Below, one piece after another: positions 20,360 to 29,008 of a stretch of DNA of 54,365 nt. The stretch is from a bacterium (lineage in GTDB: Bacteria; Fidelibacterota; UBA2242). The position numbers were made by a program, and so were the translations under genes. The notes under the pieces were generated by a model that was given only the letters and a program-made list of their open reading frames with translations, made no database searches and was not told the origin of the DNA. The stretch lies in NCBI GenBank assembly GCA_018824205.1, contig JAHJGX010000058.1, positions 1-54,365 on the forward strand. The letters are read 5' to 3'. How positions within the stretch are numbered: the first letter of the stretch is position 1; every line of letters starts with the position of its first letter.

Positions 20360-21379
20360 TTAGCGGTGGGAGCGCCGGTATTGACTTAAAAAGCGGGTTG
20401 GATTTTCCCGGGAACTACGGATGCGATAGAACATTGCCGTATAAATGTTCTCGATCTCGACAGATTGTTTTTCGGCATCGGGATTCAGGATCAGGCCCTT
20501 CAGCACATTGGCCCAACCCTCGGATAATTCACCACACTGTGACTGCGACGCACCGAGGATAATATAGCCATTCTGATTCTCCAAAATTCCATACTTCGTG
20601 GCTTGCGACATCAGGTTCAGAGCATAGGAAAACCGGCGTTGCCGATAAGCGTTCCAGGCCAGCGCGGTATAAAGCGTGTAGTAATTCTGATCCTGAATTG
20701 AATCAAGTTCAGTAGCATCCGGGAAATGCCCACGAATAGTTGTCTGTATATTATTTTTTAGAGCAGCGGTCAGGAATTGATTTGAAATTGAAAATAAAAG
20801 ACTGTCATTCAATTCGAGAATCTGGTCCGAAAGAGTTTTTAATCCCATTATCAGATCATTGTCAGATTGCAGAATAATATTGCCGAATCGATTAATGGCC
20901 TGATTTCGAATACTGTCAGACTGAAAACAGCTATTCAGATGGGGCATTACGGTCAGGGCGAGCGCCAGTTTATCCGAGTATTTCTGAGGATATTCCTCTG
21001 TGTCGCAAATGTATTTACTTTTGGCAAGTGAATCCGGGACAAGTTTTTCAACAAGAAAGCGATCTAAAAATTGCCGGATTTCCGGATCATTCTGAATGAT
21101 TCGCTGGTCTAAGGCAAACTGAAGTGTCTGGTCCGTATCGCCGGCTTTTTTCAATAATTCCAGTGCAGATTTAATAGCCGGGAACAGGCTGTCGCTTTTA
21201 GGGTAATCCCGGATAAAATCACTGGTGGCAGAAAAGCGGATTACAACGGAGTCAATGGTACTGAGTGCCTGATAGCGCTCCATTTCCCGTTTATGAAAAC
21301 ATGATACGGTACTTATGATCAGGTAGATGAACAGCCAGAGCTTAAAGTTAATTACGGGTTTTATGGATCGGAAGTTCAT
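20360..21379 (-). CDS. Putative lipoprotein, unknown function
   Basis: A protein of 339 aa not recognised as any family. The N-terminal hydrophobic segment LWLFIYLIISTVSC could be a signal peptide with a poor lipobox (Cys27). The rest is mostly alpha-helical, with a TPR-like stretch near residues 225-300 (YYTLYTALAWNAYRQRRFSY, then ALNLMSQATKYGIL). It sits between UPF0316 and the LspA-like gene on the minus strand, 10 bp and 24 bp away. The LspA-like neighbour suggests a lipoprotein-related context, but this is inference. Confidence 0.6.
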   Translation of the reverse strand: MNFRSIKPVINFKLWLFIYLIISTVSCFHKREMERYQALSTIDSVVIRFSATSDFIRDYPKSDSLFPAIKSALELLKKAGDTDQTLQFALDQRIIQNDPEIRQFLDRFLVEKLVPDSLAKSKYICDTEEYPQKYSDKLALALTVMPHLNSCFQSDSIRNQAINRFGNIILQSDNDLIMGLKTLSDQILELNDSLLFSISNQFLTAALKNNIQTTIRGHFPDATELDSIQDQNYYTLYTALAWNAYRQRRFSYALNLMSQATKYGILENQNGYIILGASQSQCGELSEGWANVLKGLILNPDAEKQSVEIENIYTAMFYRIRSSRENPTRFLSQYRRSHR

Positions 21380-21389
21380 GAATTATTTT

Positions 21390-21971
21390 TCACTTTTTCT
21401 TTGTGATGCGTCGCCACCCGAACGACGGTGTCCGCAGCGGCATAAAACCGGCATTGACTGAGCGGATATCCTGAAGCGATATGAAGATATCCGGATCAAT
21501 TTCCTGGGCCAAAGCGATGGCATCTTTAACCTGGTTACGGGGCATAACACTGAAGATCAGATTGACCTCACCCTTTCCGCCATTGGCTTTGATCACCGTG
21601 GCGCCATAGCCGGCGTCCCGGAGAGCCATGGGCAGGATTTCCATGGTGTTGCTGGTAATAATCCGGATTGCCTGCTGACCGAGGGCGATTTTTTCCTCGA
21701 TGGCAATGCCCACATAGTTTCCCAAAGCGAATCCCAGGCCATAGGCAAAAAAACAGGCAATATTTGAAAGATGCTGAAATACCTGGGAAATTGCCAGCAG
21801 CCAGATGGATATTTCGATGAATCCAAGAATGGCCGCAATTACTTTTTGACCCTTCGACACCAGGATAATTCGAAATGTTCCTATGGATACATCGGTAACC
21901 CGGGCTAAAAAAATTAACAATGGAATTATTACCCAGGAAGTAACCCAGGGATTCTCTGTTAAAAAATGCAT
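21390..21971 (-). CDS. UPF0316 (DUF5698/DUF2179) membrane protein
   Basis: A protein of 193 aa. Three membrane helices fill the first 95 residues (VIIPLLIFLARVTDVSIGTF, AAILGFIEISIWLLAISQVF, ACFFAYGLGFALGNYVG). A soluble DUF2179-type domain follows (IRIITSNTMEILPMALRDAG, VNLIFSVMPRNQVKDA, IFISLQDIRSVNAGF). This is the YebE/UPF0316 architecture. The DUF2179 fold resembles small ligand-binding domains, but no function is established. Its conserved start RVTDVSIGTFRII is intact. It is probably co-transcribed with its neighbours. Confidence 0.85.
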   Translation of the reverse strand: MHFLTENPWVTSWVIIPLLIFLARVTDVSIGTFRIILVSKGQKVIAAILGFIEISIWLLAISQVFQHLSNIACFFAYGLGFALGNYVGIAIEEKIALGQQAIRIITSNTMEILPMALRDAGYGATVIKANGGKGEVNLIFSVMPRNQVKDAIALAQEIDPDIFISLQDIRSVNAGFMPLRTPSFGWRRITKKK

Positions 21972-21989
21972 TATTCTGTAAACCTTAAC

Positions 21990-22964
21990 TTATTCAAATA
22001 ATTGGATATTTCCACCGGTGTGTAGGAACACGACGGTTTCATCGGGACCAATCTTGCCTGAACGACAATAATCGATCAGCCCGCTGGCGGCTTTTCCGGT
22101 GTAGACATGGTCAAGCAGAACACCTTCGTTTCTGGCAAACAATTCGAGGGCTTCTTCGGCCAACGCAGTATGTTTGCCGTAGCCTTTGCCGATATAACTT
22201 TCGTCAACAGTGACGATGGATCGGGGTACCTGAATATTCAGAAAATCCCCGGCTGCCTGGGCCAGGTCGTGAACATTTTTTTCCAGTTCCATTTTCGGCA
22301 CATCCACACTAATCCCGATGATTTGCCCCGGCCAGCCGGTAATGGCTTGTCCCGCCACAAGTCCGGCCTGGGTTCCTGCTGAAGACGAGGCGTGGAATAA
22401 TTTGTCTACTTTCAGCTGATTTTTTTCAAAATCATCCATTAACTCACCCCAGCCGGCGATATAGCCGAGGGTACCGATGGAGGTCGACCCTCCCGGCGGC
22501 ATAAAATAGACCCGTTTTCCGGCATACTCCAGGTTTTTACGGATTTCGATAGCCTTTTCCATCCGTTCTTCGGAATCCGTGGTTTCAATGTGATGAACCG
22601 TCGCGCCGAACAGGTGATCGAGCATCAGATTGCCGGTGAGTTTTTTTGGTTCAGTTCCGTTCAACACCAGGTGTACCGAGAGGCCGTATTTGGCGCCGAC
22701 TCCGCTTAAGATCCGACAGAAGTTGGATTGATTTGCACCGATACCGATAATGGTATCACAGCCTTTTTCGATGGCATCGGCGATTAAGAAATCGAACTTT
22801 CTGGTTTTGTTTCCACCGAACGCAAAGCCGGTCATATCGTCCCGTTTGATGTAAATATTACGCTCAAACATTTCGGATAACGCATTCATGCGGTAAAAAG
22901 GGGTGGGCAGGAGGGATATGGGTTCCCGGTCCCGGTGAGCGAGTGTATCATCGATTTTTTGCAT
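21990..22964 (-). CDS. D-cysteine desulfhydrase / ACC deaminase family PLP enzyme
   Basis: A fold-type II pyridoxal-phosphate enzyme of 324 aa. The substrate entry segment LLPTPFYRM and the Schiff-base Lys in FAFGGNKTRK (near residue 51) are diagnostic. GIGANQSNFCR provides the substrate-carboxylate loop, with Phe-Cys where His-Ala is common. The phosphate-binding loop is SSSAGTQAGLVAG, and the C-terminal motif is FLHTGGN. Members deaminate D-cysteine or 1-aminocyclopropane-1-carboxylate; the choice cannot be made from sequence here, though the D-cysteine desulfhydrase side is the better guess. It lies between a CYTH protein and UPF0316 on the minus strand. Confidence 0.85.
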   Translation of the reverse strand: MQKIDDTLAHRDREPISLLPTPFYRMNALSEMFERNIYIKRDDMTGFAFGGNKTRKFDFLIADAIEKGCDTIIGIGANQSNFCRILSGVGAKYGLSVHLVLNGTEPKKLTGNLMLDHLFGATVHHIETTDSEERMEKAIEIRKNLEYAGKRVYFMPPGGSTSIGTLGYIAGWGELMDDFEKNQLKVDKLFHASSSAGTQAGLVAGQAITGWPGQIIGISVDVPKMELEKNVHDLAQAAGDFLNIQVPRSIVTVDESYIGKGYGKHTALAEEALELFARNEGVLLDHVYTGKAASGLIDYCRSGKIGPDETVVFLHTGGNIQLFE

Positions 22965-22990
22965 AATTACCTCATATTTCTGTATGGAAA

Positions 22991-23518
22991 TTACGACGTT
23001 GTGCGCATTTTTAAAAGCATATCTGAATAAGAATCGCTAATCAAATCATCGGGAGTGATTTTTAACAGATCCATCAGCTGTTGGCATTGATGCAGCAATT
23101 CTCCATCGGAAAAACGATCGTCTTCATCGATTGCCTCAATTTCAAGAAAAGAACCGAGATCTTTGACCCTATCTAGATGGATTTTTACATTGTCCACAAA
23201 ATATATCTCCCGCTGTTTATCAACAATAACCAGCGTATCCAGAGCAGCGGATAGCAGGGTGTCCAGCTTTTCCGGTTCCGGGGTTGAATACAATCCGACC
23301 TGGGACAATTTCGGCCCTTTTTGGTCCGGACGCTGGTAGTAGATCAGGTTTTTTTCAATACTGCCGTTCCGGAGCTTCAGACGACCGCGACGAACTTTAA
23401 AGTAGTGGTCAATCTGGTGATCACAGCCGATATACCGGGCATTTAAAGAGAGAATAATAGTGCGTACCTCTTCGTGGTTTTGGCAAACGGCTTTTATTTC
23501 TCTGATTCTGACTGACAT
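22991..23518 (-). CDS. CYTH-domain protein (class IV adenylate cyclase/thiamine triphosphatase-like)
   Basis: A protein of 175 aa that follows the CYTH tunnel fold: an initial strand with IREIKA, then DHYFKVRRGRLKLRNG, LIYYQRPDQKGPK, VDKQREIYFVDNVKIHLDRV and LGSFLEIEA. These supply the Lys/Arg and Glu residues that line the tunnel and bind triphosphate and metal. The ExExK signature is incomplete: Glu7 and Lys9 are present, but Ile5 replaces the first Glu. It is probably a nucleoside or inorganic polyphosphate hydrolase, or a cyclase; substrate unknown. First gene of the minus-strand run 23518-19796. Confidence 0.8.
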   Translation of the reverse strand: MSVRIREIKAVCQNHEEVRTIILSLNARYIGCDHQIDHYFKVRRGRLKLRNGSIEKNLIYYQRPDQKGPKLSQVGLYSTPEPEKLDTLLSAALDTLVIVDKQREIYFVDNVKIHLDRVKDLGSFLEIEAIDEDDRFSDGELLHQCQQLMDLLKITPDDLISDSYSDMLLKMRTTS

Positions 23519-23649
23519 TACACTAATAATCTAAAAATTATTTTGATTCTGCCCAGCTGCTTTTTAAACCTGGAACTATTTTTCATTACGCCTCAATATC
23601 TGCTTTAAATCTCTTGAAATATCGACTGAAAATAGGCATATTCTCTAAC

Positions 23650-24933
23650 ATGAAAAAGCGAATAGTTCTGGCCCTGTTTCTTTTTGTCTTGTTTTGCTTA
23701 ACGGCGCTGGCCGGTACCGCTGACGGTTTACAGTATAAAAAAATCAAAAAGGATATTCCCCGCTCCTATCGGCTCTATATAAAAAGGGGCATGAATTACC
23801 TGAAAAAAGATCAAGCCTACCAGGCCCGAAAAATATTCAGCGATCTGGTGAAGCAACATCCCGAGTTTTATGTCTACTGGGGCTATGGGCGTTCCGAGTG
23901 GATGCTGGGCGATCATACCAGTGCCCGGGCGCTGTATTTTAAAGCCTTTGAACTGAACGATTCACTCTACAGTTTTTTGCGGGACTATGCGACATTTACG
24001 GATGAGATTAAAACCGATTGGGTTGTGCTCCGACGCTTGGGGGGTGCATTGTATGCTCTGCAACCTGATGATTATGCGCTGATGTTTGTCATCGATAAAG
24101 TCCGTGATAAATCCGACCAGAAGGAAGCCGCTCTGTTTTTTGAAAATCTCAAATCCAAATATCCGGAAAACACCAATATTGATGTATACCATGCAATTCT
24201 GCTGAGTAATCTTGGCGAAAATACAAAAGCCGTGTCCCTGGCCCTGGCGGCAATTAAGTCGACGGATGACCCTTTTCAGTTGCGTATGCTGGAACGCATT
24301 CTGTCCAACGAGGGCCATTTTATCGAGGCTGCCCGGGTTTGTGAGAAGTTGAACAAGGTGGCAAAAAAATCGGCGTACACCTATGATGCCTGGGGACATT
24401 TGGAATTTAAACAGGGGCATTACGAAAATGCGGTAATTCATTATGAAAAAGCGCTGAATTCAGAATATCGCCCGGCATTTCTGATGACCTTGGCCCAGAT
24501 TTACCACTTCTATCTGGATAATCCGGTCAAGGCCGCTTATTACAGTAAAGCCGCTTTGCAGATTGACCGCGGTCAGGTTGATGCCTATTTTATTCTGGCA
24601 GAAAGCAATCGCAAATCTGGGAAAATGGACAAAGCTATGCAATTTTCACAGAAGCAAATGGAACTTCTTCCCAACCATCCACATCCCTTGTACTATCACG
24701 GGAAACTGTTATTTGAACTGAACCGGTATACCGACGCGATTCCCTACCTGGAACAGGCGGTATCCATCAGCCCTGATGTCCAGCGCTACCGTTTGATATT
24801 AGCGAAAACCTACGCCGGTGCCGGTCTGCTGGAAAAAGCCAGGGAAACCTATACAAACTTTTTAAATGAACCGATAAATAATTTATGGTCAGAAGAAGAG
24901 CTGCTGAAAGAAGAACCGCCCGAACCCCGGTAA
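23650..24933 (+). CDS. Exported TPR protein
   Basis: A protein of 427 aa from the ATG at 23650, chosen because it gives a clean signal peptide (MKKRIVLALFLFVLFC then LTALAG). A TTG 36 bp earlier would bury it. TPR units run from about residue 40 to the end: GMNYLKKDQAYQARKIF, AYTYDAWGHLEFKQGHYENA, AYFILAESNRKSGKMDKA, PLYYHGKLLFELNRYTDA. It is probably a periplasmic scaffold. It overlaps the start of the glycoside hydrolase gene by 49 bp, which suggests the two are translated together and that the TPR protein may serve that enzyme. Confidence 0.8.
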   Translation: MKKRIVLALFLFVLFCLTALAGTADGLQYKKIKKDIPRSYRLYIKRGMNYLKKDQAYQARKIFSDLVKQHPEFYVYWGYGRSEWMLGDHTSARALYFKAFELNDSLYSFLRDYATFTDEIKTDWVVLRRLGGALYALQPDDYALMFVIDKVRDKSDQKEAALFFENLKSKYPENTNIDVYHAILLSNLGENTKAVSLALAAIKSTDDPFQLRMLERILSNEGHFIEAARVCEKLNKVAKKSAYTYDAWGHLEFKQGHYENAVIHYEKALNSEYRPAFLMTLAQIYHFYLDNPVKAAYYSKAALQIDRGQVDAYFILAESNRKSGKMDKAMQFSQKQMELLPNHPHPLYYHGKLLFELNRYTDAIPYLEQAVSISPDVQRYRLILAKTYAGAGLLEKARETYTNFLNEPINNLWSEEELLKEEPPEPR

Positions 24934-26507
24934 TTGCTTTCATACTGTTAATCACGCTAATCCAATTCATGACTTCCGGATGCGGCCCGACGGTTTCCAA
25001 AAGCCGTCTCCCGGAGCCGATTTTGGAGGATAATCGCGAACTGGTTGATCTTTACTGGGAAGCCTGGAGATTGATCAATCAGGCACGGATGTGGGGCAAC
25101 CGCAGGAATCAATTTCCTTCAAAATACCTTAATCCGGAGGATAAGAGCGTTATTGATCAATGGTCAACCTTATCGATGTCTCTGTTTTCAATGTATGGAT
25201 ATCGGGAGTATCCGGTCATGGAGAGCCTTGATCTTTTTTATCAGAAACAGCGTTCCGATGGTTTTATTGCCCGGGCATACATCACTCAATCCGGCGATCC
25301 GTTGCATCTACCGACCCTGCTGGACCCCATGATTCATCCGCCACTTTTTGCGTGGGCTGAACTGAAATATTTTTCTCTGTCGGCTGATACAGCTCGACTG
25401 CAGAGGGTTTTTCCGGTATTGGAAAAATACTTTCGCTGGATAGATCAATTTTGCCGGGGAAAATATGAGGCTTCTGATCTCTACTATACCACTCCAATCG
25501 GGTCTGGGATGATGAATCTGCCAAGAGGCGATATTGAATCCGGGGGCTGGACCGATCTGTCGGCCCAGATGGCGTTGTTTGCGGATCATCTGAAACAGAT
25601 CGCGGTAATCTTGGATTTGCCGGAAAAACATCAATACTATACTCGCAAATATTCTGAAATCAGTACTTCGATCAGATCAAAATTGTGGGACCCAGATTCC
25701 AGCTTTTTCTATGATGTGACCCGTGAAGGAAAAATTGCCAAGGTTCGTACAGTTGCCGGTTTTTGGCCGCTGCTGGCGGGAATTCCGGGCCAGACCGATG
25801 CGGCAAATCTGATTGAACATCTGAAAGATTCCAGTGATTTTGGCCTGATCCATATGTTTCCAAGCGTCTCAGCCCGGGAACCGGATTATGATTCCCGGGG
25901 GTTTTACTGGCGCGGCGGCGTGTGGGGCATTACCAATTATATGATAATTCAGGGATTGCTGCGGTACAGACAGGAGGATTTTGCTCGCGAGGCCGCCCTA
26001 AACCATCTGAATAATATGTTGAGTGTTTATCGTGAATTTGATATTGTAACTGATGAGGAAAATCCGGAGTCGAACAGTGAATTAATTGGCAATATCTGGG
26101 AACTCTACGCCCCGGAAGAGGCTGCTCCCGGTACTCGCTGGGATGCTAAAAAAGACTGTCAACCGGATCACATTAGTTTCTCCGGTCATGGCCCGATTTC
26201 CATGCTAATCGAAAATATCCTGGGATTTTCTGCCGATGCACCAAACGACGCTCTATACTGGCGAATTACCCGGTCGGACCGGCATGGAATCCGGCACCTC
26301 AGTTTTGGAGATAACACCGTTTCCGTCTGGACTGAAGCTCAGCCGGAAAGACCGGATCTATTATCCATTCAGGGTAATACCGATTCTGATGTTGATTTGA
26401 TGATTATTACAGAGGCGGACAGTTTTGCGGTCCATTTTGATCCAGGACCGGTTGAGGTCAGTTTTATTCCTCAGAATTATATAACAAGGGGTCGATTTGG
26501 CCGATGA
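24885..26507 (+). CDS. GH37/GH63-like (alpha/alpha)6 glycoside hydrolase lipoprotein
   Basis: A protein of 540 aa with a basic N-terminus, a hydrophobic segment and a lipobox-like TSGC (Cys33), so it is probably anchored at the cell envelope. The fold matches trehalase/GH63-type (alpha/alpha)6 barrels: GDIESGGWTDLSAQMA, with the likely general-acid Asp; RGFYWRGGVWGITNYMIIQG; and IWELYAPEEAAPG, with the likely base Glu. The substrate is probably an alpha-linked glucoside or mannosylglycerate-type sugar; this cannot be settled by eye. A short beta-rich C-terminal domain follows residue 445. Its 3' end overlaps the convergent mltB by 44 bp. Confidence 0.8.
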   Translation: MVRRRAAERRTARTPVIAFILLITLIQFMTSGCGPTVSKSRLPEPILEDNRELVDLYWEAWRLINQARMWGNRRNQFPSKYLNPEDKSVIDQWSTLSMSLFSMYGYREYPVMESLDLFYQKQRSDGFIARAYITQSGDPLHLPTLLDPMIHPPLFAWAELKYFSLSADTARLQRVFPVLEKYFRWIDQFCRGKYEASDLYYTTPIGSGMMNLPRGDIESGGWTDLSAQMALFADHLKQIAVILDLPEKHQYYTRKYSEISTSIRSKLWDPDSSFFYDVTREGKIAKVRTVAGFWPLLAGIPGQTDAANLIEHLKDSSDFGLIHMFPSVSAREPDYDSRGFYWRGGVWGITNYMIIQGLLRYRQEDFAREAALNHLNNMLSVYREFDIVTDEENPESNSELIGNIWELYAPEEAAPGTRWDAKKDCQPDHISFSGHGPISMLIENILGFSADAPNDALYWRITRSDRHGIRHLSFGDNTVSVWTEAQPERPDLLSIQGNTDSDVDLMIITEADSFAVHFDPGPVEVSFIPQNYITRGRFGR

Positions 26508-27480
26508 TATCCAGATCTTCCCGAATAGAATTGGCCGTCTCCAGTACATTTGCAACGTATACGCGACTGTTGTTATATCGTAACAGAGCTCGCTGCTGAC
26601 GATCAGTATCTTCTGTCCAACCCTTTTTACTAAGAAAATTGCCGACACTCATAATTGCATCAGTGTAGTTGTAAAGGTCAATTATTCCGTCATTATCGCC
26701 ATCGATTCCGTACCGTGTGACATTGGAAGGCATAAACTGAGGGTAGCCAAACGCACCGGCATAGGAACCCGGCAGTTCAAGAATGTCAATATGACTGTCA
26801 AAATGCAATTGCATCAGGCTGGTAAATTCAGCCCTGGCCCGGAAGGATTTTCGAATTGCCCGTTCCTGGTAAATATTGATCAGGTCCTGACGTCCATCGT
26901 AATTAAGATAATGATAATGTTCGTTGACATGATTTTCAATCCTGGCAAGGGATTCCGGACTGTCAGCTACAGCCAGAGAGCTAAGGACATTGAACACCGA
27001 ATATTTACCGACAATTTTACCGATTTTGGTTTCCACAAAAAGCACTGCAACAATAGCTTCCAGACCAACGCCGTAACGCTGTTCAGCTTCTTTCAGCTGC
27101 TCACCGTAGCGGTCGATGAACTCATTGATTTCATAGGCCTCGTTATCAGTATGAAAGTAAATGCTGCTATAGTTATCCATAGCTGGTGGTTGGTACAAAC
27201 TGAACGCAATGTCGCCGTAGTACTCTACCCTGGGATCCTGAAACAGTTCCTGAATATCCTTACATTGAAAACCAGCCTGTTCGAGGTGGCTAAACAGGCT
27301 ATTGTAGTGGGATGAAAGTGCCGGTTGTGAAGCCGGTGTGTGAGACGGCATGGCGTAATCCTTGATCTTTGGTAAAAAAAGGATTGCCAGCATCATTCCG
27401 GCAATCAGACCTGCCTGCCGAAACGGCAGTACAGGCAGGAATTTCCTTAAACTTTTTATTTTATACATGTTAAAACTCAT
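26464..27480 (-). CDS. mltB: Lytic murein transglycosylase B (GH103)
   Basis: A protein of 338 aa that cleaves peptidoglycan glycan strands, forming 1,6-anhydromuramic ends. The catalytic Glu is in AVLFVETKIGK. The MltB signature GAFGYPQFMPSN is followed by YGIDGDNDGIIDLYNYTDA and the NFLSKKGW helix. An N-terminal membrane or signal segment AGLIAGMMLAILFL follows residue 23. Just before it the codons for LPVLPFRQAG lie in a palindromic repeat (27410-27439) that appears to have inserted into the gene. The gene is convergent with the glycoside hydrolase and divergent from the amidohydrolase. Confidence 0.92.
   Translation of the reverse strand: MSFNMYKIKSLRKFLPVLPFRQAGLIAGMMLAILFLPKIKDYAMPSHTPASQPALSSHYNSLFSHLEQAGFQCKDIQELFQDPRVEYYGDIAFSLYQPPAMDNYSSIYFHTDNEAYEINEFIDRYGEQLKEAEQRYGVGLEAIVAVLFVETKIGKIVGKYSVFNVLSSLAVADSPESLARIENHVNEHYHYLNYDGRQDLINIYQERAIRKSFRARAEFTSLMQLHFDSHIDILELPGSYAGAFGYPQFMPSNVTRYGIDGDNDGIIDLYNYTDAIMSVGNFLSKKGWTEDTDRQQRALLRYNNSRVYVANVLETANSIREDLDIIGQIDPLLYNSEE
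27410..27439. repeat. Palindromic element inside mltB
   Basis: TGCCG-AAA-CGGCA forms a perfect hairpin, flanked by CCTGCC and GGCAGG that pair further out. The same design recurs at 50751-50780 inside the AbiEi gene. In mltB it is read as the in-frame peptide LPVLPFRQAG ahead of the membrane segment. Confidence 0.6.
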
Positions 27481-27505
27481 TATAAATCCTAATTAATTAT
27501 ATACC

Positions 27506-27521
27506 AATATTAGGTAATATT
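27506..27521. promoter_or_regulatory. Palindrome in the mltB/amidohydrolase intergenic region
   Basis: AATATTA-GG-TAATATT is a perfect 7-bp inverted repeat 26 bp upstream of the mltB start. It could be an operator for the leftward gene. Confidence 0.35.
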
Positions 27522-27547
27522 TTTAAATTTAGAGGTGAAGCGAATCA

Positions 27548-27576
27548 CAATGTTACAAAATTCGGGCCAATGTTAC
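27548..27576. promoter_or_regulatory. Direct repeats CAATGTTAC, 20 bp apart
   Basis: CAATGTTAC occurs at 27548-27556 and 27568-27576. The 20-bp spacing is about two helical turns, which places both copies on the same face of the helix. TAACA follows the second copy in inverted orientation. They lie upstream of the promoter at 27609-27636 and may be activator or repressor sites. Confidence 0.4.
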
Positions 27577-27608
27577 TAAAATAACACTTGATTTGCAACT
27601 ATATTCCC

Positions 27609-27636
27609 TTGTTTTTATGGGCAGGCCGTTTATATT
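27609..27636 (+). promoter_or_regulatory. Candidate promoter of the amidohydrolase gene
   Basis: TTGTTT (27609-27614) and TATATT (27631-27636) are 16 bp apart, ending 43 bp before the TTG start codon. Confidence 0.45.
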
Positions 27637-27679
27637 TTTCCTGTTGCTTGTTTTGGTTATTAGAAATACGGAGTGAAAT

Positions 27680-28912
27680 TTGATCAACGATTCAGATTTA
27701 CAAAATGTTAAAGCCTACCGGGCCCGCTGGCTGCTGCCCATGTCGGCTCCGCCAATTGAAAACGGAATTATCATCTGTGACAATGAAAAAATCCTGGCAA
27801 TTGGAGATTATGAAGACTTTCAGGGTGACATTCCGGAAACCTTGCTTGACCTGGAAGATGCGGTCGTTTTTCCAGCCTTTGTCAATGTTCATACCCATCT
27901 CGAACAGGAACCATTTCCCGAACCGGTTCAGCGATATTACACCTATTTGAACCAGAGCGCTGCTGACTGGCAGAGCCGGAGTGATGAGCAGCGAACAGCT
28001 ATTATCAGCAGGAACATTGCAGAAAGTAACCGGTTTGGGACGATTGCGATAGGTGATTTTTCATCGGATGGTTTGTCGGCTGATTTGCTAAAAGATGAGA
28101 TAATATTTGCACGGATATTTCATGAAACAAAGGGATTCAAAAATTATGAGTCCGCCGGTATTCTCAGAACCATGCAGGACCAGATCGCCCGGATTGCTCC
28201 AATGAAGCGTATCACCAACCATCTGGGCATGTCCTCCACATGGGAACTGTCACCGGACTTGTTTAAGAACATCAGTATCAATGAGCGACATATCGCAATT
28301 CATATGTCCATGACAGAAGACGAAATAGAATTTCTGACAAGCGGAAAAGGACCGGCAAGACAGTATCTCCTGTCGAAGGATGATTTTGATTATTCCTGGA
28401 AACCACCGCGAATCACACCGGTTCAGTATTTTTTCAGTAATCGATACTATGCGCAACATAATATTCTAATCCATTTGAACCGGCTCAGCGATATGGACAT
28501 AGACCTGATTAAAAATACTCCGGCCAAAGTGAATGTCTGTATTTGTCCGCGCAGTTCGACCGCATTGAACCTGAGTCCGACTCCGGTGAAACGTATCCTT
28601 GATAAAGGGGTGAATATTTGTATGGGGACGGAAAGTAAAACTCTGTCCGGGGATCTGGATATGCGGAAAGAGATCATTGAATGTGTAAATCAGAGCAGCA
28701 TTAATCCCGAAACGGCGCTGAAGTTTGCAACATTGAACGGGGCCTATGCAATTGGATTCCACAAAGAGGTGGGCAGTCTGGAAGTGGGAAAAACATCTCG
28801 CTGCCTGACGATACAGGTGCATAATGGCGGTCAAAACGATCCCTTTGCCGCTGTTTTGGATTTAGCACAGGAGCTTCGCTGGCTTGAAGATTGTGAAACA
28901 ATTAATCCGTAA
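27680..28912 (+). CDS. Amidohydrolase-superfamily deaminase-like protein
   Basis: A protein of 410 aa starting at TTG, with GGAG six nt upstream. It has the composite beta sandwich plus TIM barrel of the superfamily: AVVFPAFVNVHTHLE gives the HxH pair (His71, His73), HIAIHM and ILIHLNRLS carry later His residues, and EVGSLEVGKTSRCLTI is the C-terminal sandwich signature. The usual metal-binding Asp of GTDS is replaced by Glu in CMGTESKTLSG. The closest familiar members are the cytosine/guanine/S-adenosylhomocysteine deaminases and the aminofutalosine deaminases. The substrate is unknown, and the Glu change may alter the metal site. It stands alone as a single gene. Confidence 0.75.
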   Translation: MINDSDLQNVKAYRARWLLPMSAPPIENGIIICDNEKILAIGDYEDFQGDIPETLLDLEDAVVFPAFVNVHTHLEQEPFPEPVQRYYTYLNQSAADWQSRSDEQRTAIISRNIAESNRFGTIAIGDFSSDGLSADLLKDEIIFARIFHETKGFKNYESAGILRTMQDQIARIAPMKRITNHLGMSSTWELSPDLFKNISINERHIAIHMSMTEDEIEFLTSGKGPARQYLLSKDDFDYSWKPPRITPVQYFFSNRYYAQHNILIHLNRLSDMDIDLIKNTPAKVNVCICPRSSTALNLSPTPVKRILDKGVNICMGTESKTLSGDLDMRKEIIECVNQSSINPETALKFATLNGAYAIGFHKEVGSLEVGKTSRCLTIQVHNGGQNDPFAAVLDLAQELRWLEDCETINP

Positions 28913-29008
28913 CGCTGGCAATCTGAATCAATTATTCCAGTTATTTTTTTCAATATTGCAGTTATCTATTGATAATTACTAAAATATTTCTTATCTAATA
29001 CTTGTGGT

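Noticed and set aside
26791-27315. Plus-strand open frame of 174 codons
   Set aside because: It is antisense to the catalytic half of mltB, which has clear GH103 motifs.
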